DNA of 64,000 bases, taken from assembly GCF_900113605.1 (NCBI RefSeq), contig NZ_FOPY01000016.1:1-64000 (forward strand). The letters run 5' to 3'. A program made the position numbers and the translations under genes. Under the pieces are notes generated by a model. The model was not told the origin of the DNA and ran no database searches. It was given only the letters and a program-made list of their open reading frames with translations. This document shows positions 34,016-43,493 of the stretch, piece by piece (position 1 is the stretch's first letter; each line of letters starts with the position of its first letter). Source of the DNA: Modicisalibacter xianhensis (GTDB lineage Bacteria; Pseudomonadota; Gammaproteobacteria; Pseudomonadales; Halomonadaceae).

Positions 34016-34369
34016 GAGGCGCAATTCCTCTTGTTCTTGTCCAGCGGGGCTGGCGTGGAGAAACAACCGATGTCTTCGTCTTTCTGCACAGGATCGGCAG
34101 GTGATCGCACGATAATGGGGAGACGAGGTTTTGACTATCCTTGGGAAATTGGTAATACCAATAATACGAATGACTAATTGATTATTTAAATAACTGATTT
34201 TAAATAACTATTTAAGTTTTTTTGTGATCTTGAGAGTGGCAGGGCTAGGGTGTAAGGGTAAGGAAATTAGACTAATAGATGAGGCATGCGCCGAGGCTTT
34301 GGGCGGTGGCGCCGCGCATCGCACAGTGCTAGCGTCAAGGAACTTTGCATTACGTCTCAAGGAGACATC
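34016..34369. promoter_or_regulatory. 354-bp AT-rich divergent regulatory region
   Basis: It separates the permease (minus) from a glutathione transferase (plus). Besides the palindrome listed separately, TTTAAATAACT occurs twice in direct repeat (34185-34195 and 34199-34209, 14 bp period) in a very AT-rich stretch followed by a T7 run. No ORF is supported. Confidence 0.5.
34149..34161. promoter_or_regulatory. LldR/PdhR-like operator of the permease
   Basis: TTGGTAATACCAA is a perfect 13-bp palindrome, extended to AATTGGTAATACCAATAAT. It fits the TTGGTnnnACCAA core bound by FadR-subfamily regulators such as LldR and PdhR, and lies 134 bp upstream of the permease start. It differs from the GlcC-type palindrome at 19249. 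Confidence 0.65.
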
Positions 34370-35080
34370 ATGGCTCGGCAACTCTACGACCTGTGCGGTA
34401 TCGACGATCGTCTGCGCTTTTCTCCCTATTGCTGGCGTGTCAAGTTAGCCTTGGCACATAAGGGGCTGGATTACGAGACCCGCCCATGGCATTTCACGGA
34501 CAAGGACGCCATTGGCTTTTCGGAGCAAGGCAAGGTGCCGGTCTTCGTCGACGGTGAGCACACCGTCGTCGACAGCTACGAGATATTTCGCTATCTCGAC
34601 CGTGCCTATCCCGACAACCCGTTGCTCGGGGAAGGCGAAGCCGAGAGCCGCGCGCGCTTCTTCAAATTCTATGCCGAGCGCAGCCTGGCGCCGGGCATGA
34701 TGCGCACTATCGTCATGGACCTGTTCAATGCCGTCCATCCCAAGGATCGTGACTATTTTCGCGAAACCCGCGAGAAGGCCATGGGCCGGACATTGGAAGA
34801 AGTCCACGCCCCGAGCACTGGCCTGACGCTGCTCGACAAGGCGCTCGAACCCTTGCGAGGCCGGCTCTCCGAGGCCGAATTCCTGGATGGCGATGCGCCG
34901 GCAGGTGCAGATTACCTGATCTTTGGTCACTTCATGTGGGCGCGCACCGTCTCGACGGCCGACCTGGTATCGAACGCCGACCCGGTCTACGCCTGGATGG
35001 AGCGTATGCTGGGTCTGCATGGCGGACTGGGACGCAGCGCGACGCGCATCGTCGATATCGAAGGAGCTTACGGTTCCTGA
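34370..35080 (+). CDS. glutathione S-transferase family protein (LigE/beta-etherase-like)
   Basis: 236 residues. The thioredoxin-like N-terminal domain contains RFSPYCWRVKLALAHKGLDYETRPWHF, with a Ser/Cys pair at the glutathione site, then GKVPVFVDGEHTVVDSYEIFRYLDRAYP, the gamma-Glu binding segment. The helical C-terminal domain has GADYLIFGHFMWART. It resembles the LigE-type branch, known for glutathione-dependent ether cleavage, but the real substrate is unknown. AAGGAGAC lies before the ATG at 34370; the frame upstream to 34286 lacks one. Confidence 0.85.
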   Translation: MARQLYDLCGIDDRLRFSPYCWRVKLALAHKGLDYETRPWHFTDKDAIGFSEQGKVPVFVDGEHTVVDSYEIFRYLDRAYPDNPLLGEGEAESRARFFKFYAERSLAPGMMRTIVMDLFNAVHPKDRDYFRETREKAMGRTLEEVHAPSTGLTLLDKALEPLRGRLSEAEFLDGDAPAGADYLIFGHFMWARTVSTADLVSNADPVYAWMERMLGLHGGLGRSATRIVDIEGAYGS

Positions 35081-35089
35081 GGGTTATGG

Positions 35090-35119
35090 GATCACCGGTG
35101 CCGATAGCTGCCGGTGATC
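35090..35119 (+). terminator. hairpin between the two glutathione transferase genes
   Basis: GATCACCGG and CCGGTGATC pair over 9 bp with a 12-nt loop, followed by TTGGTTTCG. It begins 10 nt after the first gene's stop and may reduce read-through. Confidence 0.5.
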
Positions 35120-35175
35120 TTGGTTTCGCTGTTAGGTGGTTGGCCCTGGCGATCAACGGCACAAGGAATCCATCC

Positions 35176-35865
35176 ATGATCGATCTTTACTACTGGACGA
35201 CCCCCAACGGTCACAAGATTACGATCTTTCTCGAGGAGGCGGGGCTGGACTATCGCCTGCATCCGATCAATATCGGACGAGGCGAGCAGTTTACGACCGA
35301 CTTCCTGGCTATTGCCCCCAATAACCGCATCCCCGCCATCGTCGACCGCAAGCCTGCCGATGGCGGCCAGCCGATGTCGCTGTTCGAGTCCGGGGCGATC
35401 CTCGAATACTTGGCCGACAAGACCGGCAGGTTCCTGCCTCGAAGTGGTCGGGAGCGCTACGTGGTGCTGCAGTGGCTCTATTGGCAGATGGGCGGGCTCG
35501 GGCCGATGGCTGGCCAGAACCATCACTTCCGCAACTATGCGCCCAAGAAAATCGAGTATGCCGTCGAACGCTACATGAAGGAGACGGCTCGGCTCTATGG
35601 CGTGCTGGATCGCCAACTGGAAGACAACGATTACGTGGCCGGCAACGACTACTCGATTGCCGACATGGCGATCTGGCCATGGATCAAGCCCTACGCCAAC
35701 CAGGGCCAGGATATCGAGGACTTTCCCAACGTCCAGCGCTGGCTGGAAATCGTTGCCGAACGTGACGCAGTCAAGCGTGCCTATGCCCGGGCCGAGGAGA
35801 TCAATCCGCAGGATGGGGTGACAATGGACGAAGAAGCGCGCAAGCACCTGTTCGGTCAAAAGTGA
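35176..35865 (+). CDS. glutathione S-transferase / disulfide reductase of the YfcG-YghU type
   Basis: 229 residues starting MIDLYYWTTPNGHKITIFLEEAGLDYRL. The TPNG/TxNGxK motif replaces a catalytic Tyr or Ser with a Thr-Asn pair, as in the Nu-class proteins YfcG and YghU, which bind two glutathiones and reduce disulfides. SLFESGAILEYLADKTG provides the ESxAI glutathione contact. It also has QMGGLGPMAGQNHHF and an N-capping box (YSIADMAIWPW). Role inferred: thiol homeostasis. RBS AAGGAA. Confidence 0.85.
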   Translation: MIDLYYWTTPNGHKITIFLEEAGLDYRLHPINIGRGEQFTTDFLAIAPNNRIPAIVDRKPADGGQPMSLFESGAILEYLADKTGRFLPRSGRERYVVLQWLYWQMGGLGPMAGQNHHFRNYAPKKIEYAVERYMKETARLYGVLDRQLEDNDYVAGNDYSIADMAIWPWIKPYANQGQDIEDFPNVQRWLEIVAERDAVKRAYARAEEINPQDGVTMDEEARKHLFGQK

Positions 35866-36672
<807 letters not shown>

Positions 36673-36683
36673 GGCTGGGCCCG

Positions 36684-38753
36684 CTATTTCATCGTCGTGG
36701 CGGGTGTCGGTGTGGATGGCTTTTGTCTTCCCTCCATGGCATTGGCCACGAGGCGGGCTTGGCGTTGCAGGGTCAGATCGATGCGCTCCAGCAGTCCGGC
36801 GAGCAATACCCGCCGCTCTTCGGGAATGCTGTCATGGCGGGCGATGGCCTCGGTCAGGGCGTTGCTGGCTTGGGCAATGCCTTGTGGCGCTCGGCCTTGG
36901 GCGCTTTGCTGATAGGCATGGGCCAGCGTGTTCAGCATGCGCCGATGGGCACCTCGAACGTCGATGGAAGGCTCATCGTCCAAGCGCATGCGTAACCGCA
37001 GGCAGGCACGGCCAACGTCAAGGCCGGTCAGGCCCAGGCTGAACAGGACTCGCTGCTGTTCGGGCAACAACTTGTCGTGATGTGCCAATTGCAGCAGGCG
37101 GTCGGCCATGCGTCCGCTGAACCAGGCATCGGCACGTGGCAGGCGTTGTTGAATAAGCCGGCGCAGGTCGTTGCCAATGGCCTGGACCAGACGGCGGTGC
37201 AGGAATCGTGAGCCCGGTCCGGGAATCAGGCGAAACCCGAGCACGACGATGGTCAGCCCGAGGGTGACCGCCAAGGCGCGGTTGAAGAAACTCGCGGCGC
37301 TGAAGTCCATGTCGTTGCCGGGCATGGTGAGCAAGATGTTGCCTATGGTAAACGCCAGACTGTAACCCATGGCGGCGGGATGAGCTGCGCCCAGCAGGCC
37401 GAGGAACAAGGGCGTGCCGAATAGCATGGCCAACATGGTGAAACCGTTGGCTTGGGCCAGCAGGACATGGCCGAAAACGAAGGCACTGGGTATTGCCGCC
37501 AGCATGCCCTTGAAGAACATCATGCTGACTCGGGCCGGATTGTCGCGACTGGCGAAGAACGCCGAAAACAGCGTGGCTAGCATCATGGTAATAGGGCCGT
37601 TGTTCCAGCCAGTCGCCAGCCAGAAGATGGCTGTGACCGAAAAGACAACACCTGCCCGGGCGGCATTGATACCTGCAACCAGACGGTCGCGATGCCAGGA
37701 GAGCGAGGGGCTGCGTAACCGCCGCGAGCCGGGGCGAGTGATCGCCTCACGAGCATCGAGCAGGATCATTGCCTGACCCAGCACTTCACGAAGCCCAAGC
37801 CATACCCGTTTCTGCAGCGCAGAAAGATGGCTCGTCTCGGTCTGGTGGGCACGGTGCCGCAGTTGTTTTAGAACGTTGCGTGCCTCGTCGACTCCCGCAA
37901 CCCGTTCCGCCTGTCTCAGGCCCTCGGCGACTTCGGCGGCGAAGCTGCAAAGCTCTTCGCCAAGACGCTCACGATGTTCGCGCAGTAACTGGTTGAGTGC
38001 AGCCAACGAGGCGAACATGGCCACGGCATGGCGGGTCAGTTCGTGAGTAGCCCGAATTCGTCCAGGGCCGGCCGGCCCCTCGTAGCGCGCTGCCTGGCTG
38101 TCCGTTTCCAGGGTCATCAGCGGACCGAGACTGGCTGTCAGGGATTGCTGCAACTCGCTATCGTCATGTCCCGGTTCCAGGCGTTGCGCGGCGTGCAAAA
38201 AGGCCTGGTTGACCACGGTGTCAGCCTGGGCGGCGAGATGCTGTCGTACATGCGTGGGCCAGAGCAGGGCACTGACCAGCGTGGCACAGATCGCGCCAAG
38301 GCCGAGTTCGGACAGTCGGGCAACGGCAACGTCGAAAGCGCTGGTCGGGTTGCTGCCGGCCAGCACCACGATGAGTAGCGTCGTGACGGCAGCCATGATG
38401 CAGCCGTAGGAAAAGTTGTTGCGTGTCATCGACGCGCCGTAGACGCACAGCATCAGCCACAGCGTCAGCGAGTACAGGGCAGGAATGCGGGCCTGGGAGA
38501 ACAGGGCCATGATCATGAGCCCGGCAATGACGCCAATGAAGGTCCCTGCGAGCTGGCACAGTCCTTTCTCGATCACCATTCCGCTCATGGGGCGAATCTG
38601 CAGGAAGGCGGCCGAGATCAGCGCCCAATAAGGACGCTCCAGATCCGCCCACAGAGCGATATACAAAGCCAGGAACATCGCCAGCGTGCCCTTGATGGCG
38701 AACTTTACAGCATCCGAACTGGGTGCCAGGTAGGCCTGCAGCAGCGGGGGCAT
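36684..38753 (-). CDS. FUSC-family inner-membrane efflux component (AaeB/YccS-like)
   Basis: 689 residues with two blocks of hydrophobic helices (residues about 15-170 and 350-500) separated by soluble stretches, the FUSC/AaeB layout. Key segments: GTLAMFLALYIALWADLERPYWALISAAFLQIRPMSGMVIEKG and the second block ATGWNNGPITMMLATLFSAFFASRDNP. In E. coli AaeB exports aromatic carboxylic acids with the adaptor AaeA. It is third in the DUF1656-HlyD-FUSC operon, starting 6 bp after the HlyD gene. Substrate here unknown. Confidence 0.85.
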   Translation of the reverse strand: MPPLLQAYLAPSSDAVKFAIKGTLAMFLALYIALWADLERPYWALISAAFLQIRPMSGMVIEKGLCQLAGTFIGVIAGLMIMALFSQARIPALYSLTLWLMLCVYGASMTRNNFSYGCIMAAVTTLLIVVLAGSNPTSAFDVAVARLSELGLGAICATLVSALLWPTHVRQHLAAQADTVVNQAFLHAAQRLEPGHDDSELQQSLTASLGPLMTLETDSQAARYEGPAGPGRIRATHELTRHAVAMFASLAALNQLLREHRERLGEELCSFAAEVAEGLRQAERVAGVDEARNVLKQLRHRAHQTETSHLSALQKRVWLGLREVLGQAMILLDAREAITRPGSRRLRSPSLSWHRDRLVAGINAARAGVVFSVTAIFWLATGWNNGPITMMLATLFSAFFASRDNPARVSMMFFKGMLAAIPSAFVFGHVLLAQANGFTMLAMLFGTPLFLGLLGAAHPAAMGYSLAFTIGNILLTMPGNDMDFSAASFFNRALAVTLGLTIVVLGFRLIPGPGSRFLHRRLVQAIGNDLRRLIQQRLPRADAWFSGRMADRLLQLAHHDKLLPEQQRVLFSLGLTGLDVGRACLRLRMRLDDEPSIDVRGAHRRMLNTLAHAYQQSAQGRAPQGIAQASNALTEAIARHDSIPEERRVLLAGLLERIDLTLQRQARLVANAMEGRQKPSTPTPATTMK

Positions 38754-38759
38754 ACTGGA

Positions 38760-39626
38760 TCAGCGCTCCTTGTCGTTCAGGATGCGCACCGTGGCGGTCA
38801 TCCCGGCACTGAGCAGTATGCCGTCCGGCACATTGTCGAATTCGATCCGTACCGGAATGCGCTGAGCCAGGCGGACCCAACTGAATGTCGGCTCGACCTG
38901 GGGCAATAACTGGCTATTGGGGGCCGTATTGGGATCGGCAATGGCCCGGCCGATGCTGACGACGTGGCCCGGCAGTTCGGTGTTGCCGCTCATGAGGATC
39001 ACCACCGCCCGGTCGTCGACCTCGATGCGTGGCAACTTGGTTTCCTCGAAGTACCCCGTGACGTAGTAGGACTCGTCCCTGACCAAGGCCATCACCGACT
39101 CGCCGGCGTTGACATAGTTGCCCTGGGCGAGGTGAAGGTTGAGTACGCTGCCATCGACCGGAGCGACCACCTCGGTGCGTCGCAGATCTATTTGGGCTTG
39201 TTCCAGATCGGCCTGGGCCTGGGCCAGGTTGGCGGCGGCGACCCGTGTGTCGATACGTGCAATCTCCTGATTCTCCGCACTGATGGCTCGCTCGCTCAGG
39301 CTGCTGCGACGCTGCTCCTCGTGACGCCGCAGCTCGAGATTGGCCTGACGGTCGGCCACCACGGCCTCGGCCTTGTCCACGGCGGCCCGATAGCGGGCAT
39401 CATTGAGCGTGAACAGCACATCGCCAGCCTTCACCGACGCGTTGTCCGCGACGGCGAGCGTTTCCACGCGTCCCGCAACATCTGGAGCGATGGTGATCAC
39501 ATCGGCACGGACCCGGGCGTCCCGCGTCCAGGGGGTGTACAGATAGTAATGCCAGAGCCAAGTCCCTGCCGCGATGGCTGCCGCCACGATGAGAAGGGTG
39601 ATCAGGAGTCGGAGCGATGTGCGCAT
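38760..39626 (-). CDS. HlyD-family membrane fusion protein (AaeA-like)
   Basis: 288 residues from MRTSLRLLITLLIVAAAIAAGTWLWHYYLYTPWTRDARVRADVI, an N-terminal membrane anchor followed by a biotinyl-lipoyl-like segment (APDVAGRVETLAVADNASVKAGDVLF), a helical hairpin (residues about 85-150) and a second lipoyl half (VVAPVDGSVLNLHLAQGNYVNAGE). It links the FUSC pump to the periplasm/outer membrane. The frame extends upstream to 39719 but this overlaps the DUF1656 gene; start 39626 lies 5 bp after it. Confidence 0.9.
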   Translation of the reverse strand: MRTSLRLLITLLIVAAAIAAGTWLWHYYLYTPWTRDARVRADVITIAPDVAGRVETLAVADNASVKAGDVLFTLNDARYRAAVDKAEAVVADRQANLELRRHEEQRRSSLSERAISAENQEIARIDTRVAAANLAQAQADLEQAQIDLRRTEVVAPVDGSVLNLHLAQGNYVNAGESVMALVRDESYYVTGYFEETKLPRIEVDDRAVVILMSGNTELPGHVVSIGRAIADPNTAPNSQLLPQVEPTFSWVRLAQRIPVRIEFDNVPDGILLSAGMTATVRILNDKER

Positions 39627-39631
39627 AGGCG

Positions 39632-39847
39632 TCAGTGCCAGATCGATAACGAAAAGAGAAAGGCGCAACCCGCCATGGCGATGATGAACAGGGAAGCATC
39701 GAACCAAGCTTCGAACCACGGTGCGTCGTGACGGATCAGCCGATAGAGCAGCGTACGTAGCGACAATGCCAGAAGAAAGCCCAGGGCGGCATACAGCAGG
39801 AGCGGACTGACGTAGATACCTCCGATGGCGATTTCCCTGAGTCCCAT
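39632..39847 (-). CDS. DUF1656 small membrane protein (AaeX-like)
   Basis: 71 residues, MGLREIAIGGIYVSPLLLYAALGFLLALSLRTLLYR, then a second helix (SLFIIAMAGCAFLFSLSIW). DUF1656 proteins are regularly first in operons with HlyD and FUSC proteins; their role is not established. GGGAC precedes the ATG at 39847. Confidence 0.85.
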   Translation of the reverse strand: MGLREIAIGGIYVSPLLLYAALGFLLALSLRTLLYRLIRHDAPWFEAWFDASLFIIAMAGCAFLFSLSIWH

Positions 39848-39990
39848 GGCGTCCCTTGGTTGCTGTCCTGGTGCGAGTCGCGACATCCTAGTCTGGCATG
39901 CTTGTTTAGCACGCTAAATATTTCTGGCAGAGTCTGACGCTCGGATGTTCCGTTTCATCCAAGATAGCGGTCGTTTTCGATAGTGTCGTG

Positions 39991-40920
39991 TCAGGCGTGC
40001 ACGTGCGTCTCAGCAGGGGACGCTGTGCGCCAGGCAGCGGGGACGGCACGACGTAGATGATCGATCAGGCTGACCATCTTGCGAGGCAGGCGACCGAAGG
40101 GATAGAGCAGGACGATAGGGTGAGCGGGGGGATGCCAGTCGTTCAGGCAACGAACCATGGTGCCTGGGTGCGCACGTAAGCGACGCTCCACCAGCCAGTC
40201 GGGCAGAATGCCCAGCCCTTGGCTACGGGCAATCGCGTCGGACTGGAAGACTTCCTGGTCGACCCGCAGACGCGACGATGGCGGCATGAATTCGTAGATG
40301 CCTTCCTGAGCATGCTGTAACTGAAGGCCTTGCTGGGTTTCGCCCAATAGGTCGATCCAGGCGTGGCGGCTCAGTTCCCTTGGATGACGAGGCGCGCCGT
40401 GCCTTGCCAGATAGTCGGGATGGGCATAGATACCACGGGGCAGGTGCCCCAGTGTTTCCTGACGCAGGCCGCATTCCTCCACGTCGCCCAGCCACAGGCA
40501 GAGCGATGTGTCCTCGGGGCTGGACGGCGGACGCAACTGGGTGCGCAGCTCCAGATGAACCTCGGGATAGCTGGCCAGGAACTCCTCCAGGCGGCGCGAA
40601 AACCAGCCGCGTGCAAACACGCAGTGCACATGCGCGGTTATCTTCCCGCTGACTTCACCGCTCAAATCGTCCAGTACGCGTCGGCTCTGCTCGGCGAGGC
40701 TGAGAATCTGCTGACAATAGGACAGGAAAAGCGTCCCCGCCTCGGTGGGCAGTAGACGGTTGGATTGGCGGCGCAGTAGCGGTTGGCCGACCTGGGCCTC
40801 GAGCTGGCTGATCCGGCGGCTGACTGTGGACTTCGACACGTCGAGCTGGCGGGCGCTCACGGTTAGGTTGCCAGTCTGCATGACCGTGGCAAAGGCGGTC
40901 AGATCCTCGAGGTCGTACAT
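39991..40920 (-). CDS. LysR-family transcriptional regulator
   Basis: 309 residues. N-terminal helix-turn-helix LTAFATVMQTGNLTVSARQLDVSKSTVSRRISQLEAQVGQPLLRRQSNRLLPTEAG with a CrgA-like arrangement, then a substrate-binding domain. It lies upstream of and in the same direction as the DUF1656-HlyD-FUSC operon (143 bp gap), unlike the divergent aaeR of E. coli. It could regulate that operon, or the divergent TonB receptor gene at 41159. Both are guesses from position. Confidence 0.8.
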   Translation of the reverse strand: MYDLEDLTAFATVMQTGNLTVSARQLDVSKSTVSRRISQLEAQVGQPLLRRQSNRLLPTEAGTLFLSYCQQILSLAEQSRRVLDDLSGEVSGKITAHVHCVFARGWFSRRLEEFLASYPEVHLELRTQLRPPSSPEDTSLCLWLGDVEECGLRQETLGHLPRGIYAHPDYLARHGAPRHPRELSRHAWIDLLGETQQGLQLQHAQEGIYEFMPPSSRLRVDQEVFQSDAIARSQGLGILPDWLVERRLRAHPGTMVRCLNDWHPPAHPIVLLYPFGRLPRKMVSLIDHLRRAVPAAWRTASPAETHVHA

Positions 40921-40984
40921 GGGTGTCTGCGTTGGTGGGCCCGTGCTGTGTTCTGCGTCTCATCCTGCCCAACTTATGCTTTAA

Positions 40985-41002
40985 ATGCAAATAATTGTCG
41001 TT
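40985..41002. promoter_or_regulatory. Fur-box-like site 1
   Basis: ATGCAAATAATTGTCGTT matches 14 of 18 positions of ATGATAATAATTATCATT, part of the classical Fur consensus. It lies between the LysR gene and the TonB receptor gene. Confidence 0.5.
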
Positions 41003-41087
41003 CTCTGGTTGTCAAACAGATCGAATGTTTCGGATTCCGAAACGTAGCATCTCATGAATTCCACCTGAAACTCATGCAACAATCTAA

Positions 41088-41105
41088 ATAATAAAAATTC
41101 GCATT
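41088..41105. promoter_or_regulatory. Fur-box-like site 2
   Basis: ATAATAAAAATTCGCATT also matches 14 of 18 positions of the same Fur pattern and lies 54 bp upstream of the receptor start, where repression of that promoter would be effective. Confidence 0.5.
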
Positions 41106-41158
41106 TACTCGTGACAGGGCTGATGCACATACCAAGCGAGTTGAGCTAAGGGTGAACG

Positions 41159-43117
41159 ATGTCCAACCAGTACCAGAAGACGCTTCTCGTACTTGCGATT
41201 GCCGGTACCGCCAGCGCTTCGGCGCAAGCACAGAATGAAGTCGACCTCGATGATGTCGTGGTCACGGCGGCCGGCTATGAGCAACAGGTCAAGAATGCTC
41301 CTGCCTCGATCAGCGTGCTCGAACGCGAAGAGCTGGAAGATCGTTATTTCAATGATGTGACCGATGCACTGCGCAGCATTCCCGGGGTCATCGTTACTGG
41401 CGGCGGCGCGGGCGATAACGGCGCCGATATCAGCATTCGGGGCATGCCTTCGCAGTACACGCTGATTCTGGTCGACGGCAAGCCACGCGCGACACGTGAA
41501 ACACGCCCTAATGGCAGCGCCGGTTTCGAACAGGATTGGCTGCCGCCATTGCAGGCCATCGAGCGTATCGAGGTCATCCGCGGCCCCATGTCAACGCTTT
41601 ACGGATCAGATGCGATCGGTGGCGTGATCAATATCATCACCCGCAAGGTGGCCGACGAATGGCATGGCAGTCTGCAGGCAAGCACTGTCATCCAGGACAA
41701 TAGCGATTCGGGCAATAGCCAACAGACCAACGTCTACCTGAGTGGTCCGCTCAAGAAAGACCTGCTGGGCTTGGAAATTTATGGCCAGGTACGACATCGT
41801 GACGAGGACGATATCGTCAACGGTTATGAAGACAAGAGTCTACGCAGCATGACGGCGCGGTTGTCGCTGACTCCGACCCGTAACCACGAATTCACCTTGG
41901 AAGGGGGAGCGACGGAGCAGAGCCGTGAATCAAACATGGGACGTTCCGCCCCCAGCGAAGGCTGCCGTGGGGGCTGTTCGGATTCGTATGACGAGTTCAC
42001 CCATGAACACATGGCCTTGACTCACACCGGGCATTGGGAAATAGGTACCACTGATACCTATTTTCAGCGCGAAACGAGCGAAAACGAGTCGCGTGAAATG
42101 GCGATTGCCAACACCACGGCCAAGACCAGTCTAGTCATGCCGTTGAGTGCGCATATCGTCACGCTCGGCGCCAGTTATGAAAAGGAAGAACTCGAGGATA
42201 AGACCTCGAATCAGATTTCCGACCTGACCGAAGTCGATGCGTACCAATGGGCCGTGTTTGCGGAAGATGAATGGCTGTTGACCCATACCTTCTCGGTAAC
42301 CGGTGGCATAAGGCTGGATGACTCCGAAAACTACGGTAGCCACATCAGCCCGAGGTTGTACGGCGTCTGGAACTTCACGCCGCAATGGACACTTAAGGGG
42401 GGTGTTTCCACCGGTTACCGTTCACCCAACCTGCGCGAAATCACGGCGGATTGGGGACAAATCAGTCGCGGGGGTAACGTCTACGGTAACCCCGATCTCG
42501 AACCCGAAACCTCGCTCAACAAGGAGCTGGGCCTGCTTTATACCAACCGTGGTGGGATAAGTGGCGGCATCACCGTGTTCCATAACGATTTCGAGGACAA
42601 GTTCACACGTGTGGCCTGCCCCACGAGCATCTGTGATGCAGGTCCCAACCAGTTCGGGTCCGATCCTACCTATCGCATCAACGTCGACGAGGCAGTGACC
42701 CAGGGGGTGGAAGTCTCGCTCTCGGCACCGTTGACCGAGACGTTGGAGTTCTCGGCCAGCTACACCTACACCGACTCCGAGCAGAAGAGCGGTGAATACG
42801 AAGGCGAACCCCTGACCCAGTTGCCCAAGCATCAGGCAACGGCTGGCCTCGACTGGCAGGCGACCCAGCGGCTCAGCCCCTGGGCCCGTGTCACCTACCG
42901 GGGCGAAGAAAGCCAGCCGACGACCGGCCCGTCATCCAGTGCAACCGTCGCACCGTCGTACACATTCGTCGATTCCGGTGTCGGTTATCAACTGACCGAA
43001 CAGGCCAAGATCAATGTCGGCGTCTATAACCTCTTCGATGAGGAAGTGACGTACGACGAGTACGGCTATGTGGAGGATGGGCGCCGTTACTGGGTGGGTC
43101 TCAACGTCAATTTCTGA
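41159..43117 (+). CDS. TonB-dependent outer-membrane siderophore receptor
   Basis: 652 residues. A signal peptide (to about residue 25, ending SASAQAQ) precedes a TonB-box-like DDVVVTA (31-37). The plug domain follows (PASISVLEREELEDRYFNDVTDALRSIPGV, DISIRGMPSQYTLILVDGK, ERIEVIRGPMSTLYGSDAIGGVINIITRK), then the 22-strand barrel ending in the usual aromatic residue (VGLNVNF). It resembles the FepA/CirA/IrgA branch for catecholate siderophores, but ligand choice cannot be fixed. The periplasmic binding protein, permeases and ATPase for the next step follow downstream. No siderophore biosynthesis gene is seen, so xenosiderophore use is likely. Confidence 0.9.
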   Translation: MSNQYQKTLLVLAIAGTASASAQAQNEVDLDDVVVTAAGYEQQVKNAPASISVLEREELEDRYFNDVTDALRSIPGVIVTGGGAGDNGADISIRGMPSQYTLILVDGKPRATRETRPNGSAGFEQDWLPPLQAIERIEVIRGPMSTLYGSDAIGGVINIITRKVADEWHGSLQASTVIQDNSDSGNSQQTNVYLSGPLKKDLLGLEIYGQVRHRDEDDIVNGYEDKSLRSMTARLSLTPTRNHEFTLEGGATEQSRESNMGRSAPSEGCRGGCSDSYDEFTHEHMALTHTGHWEIGTTDTYFQRETSENESREMAIANTTAKTSLVMPLSAHIVTLGASYEKEELEDKTSNQISDLTEVDAYQWAVFAEDEWLLTHTFSVTGGIRLDDSENYGSHISPRLYGVWNFTPQWTLKGGVSTGYRSPNLREITADWGQISRGGNVYGNPDLEPETSLNKELGLLYTNRGGISGGITVFHNDFEDKFTRVACPTSICDAGPNQFGSDPTYRINVDEAVTQGVEVSLSAPLTETLEFSASYTYTDSEQKSGEYEGEPLTQLPKHQATAGLDWQATQRLSPWARVTYRGEESQPTTGPSSSATVAPSYTFVDSGVGYQLTEQAKINVGVYNLFDEEVTYDEYGYVEDGRRYWVGLNVNF

Positions 43118-43124
43118 ACCATGC

Positions 43125-43151
43125 GCGGCGACCGACGGGTCGCCGCTTTTT
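43125..43151 (+). terminator. rho-independent terminator after the TonB receptor gene
   Basis: GCGGCGACC and GGTCGCCGC form a perfect 9-bp stem with loop GACG, followed by TTTTT. It starts 8 bp after the stop, so the downstream transport genes depend on read-through or another promoter. Confidence 0.85.
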
Positions 43152-43168
43152 ACGCAATGGAGAATGTC

Positions 43169-43453
43169 ATGCCGATCACCCGGGCAACGGTAACGACCGA
43201 CAATGCCTCGCTCAATCTCAAGAAATTATGTCGCCATTTCAGCCATAAGGTAGAAACGCAGTTCGACGATGACCATGGCGAGATTCGCTTTCCCTTCGGC
43301 ACGGCATTGCTTGATGCCCAACCAGGGGAGTTGGTGATGCAAGGCCGTAGTGATAGTGAGGAAACGCTGGCTCGGCTGGAAGATGTCATTGCCGGCCATT
43401 TGGTGCGCTTCGCCAGCAAGGAATCACTGACTGTCGAGTGGCAGCGTGACTGA
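43169..43453 (+). CDS. DUF2218 domain protein
   Basis: 94 residues, MPITRATVTTDNASLNLKKLCRHFSHKVETQFDDDHGEIRFPFGTALL. DUF2218 proteins are small, lack known motifs, and are often encoded with siderophore uptake or reductase genes; Cys and His residues (KLCRHFSHK) near the N-terminus could bind metal. AATGGAG places the start at 43169 rather than 43121. It sits between receptor and binding-protein genes, which supports an iron-related role without proving one. Confidence 0.75.
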   Translation: MPITRATVTTDNASLNLKKLCRHFSHKVETQFDDDHGEIRFPFGTALLDAQPGELVMQGRSDSEETLARLEDVIAGHLVRFASKESLTVEWQRD

Positions 43454-43493
43454 GCCACTGTCGTCTCTTCCATCGAACAACAGGAGTCGTCAA

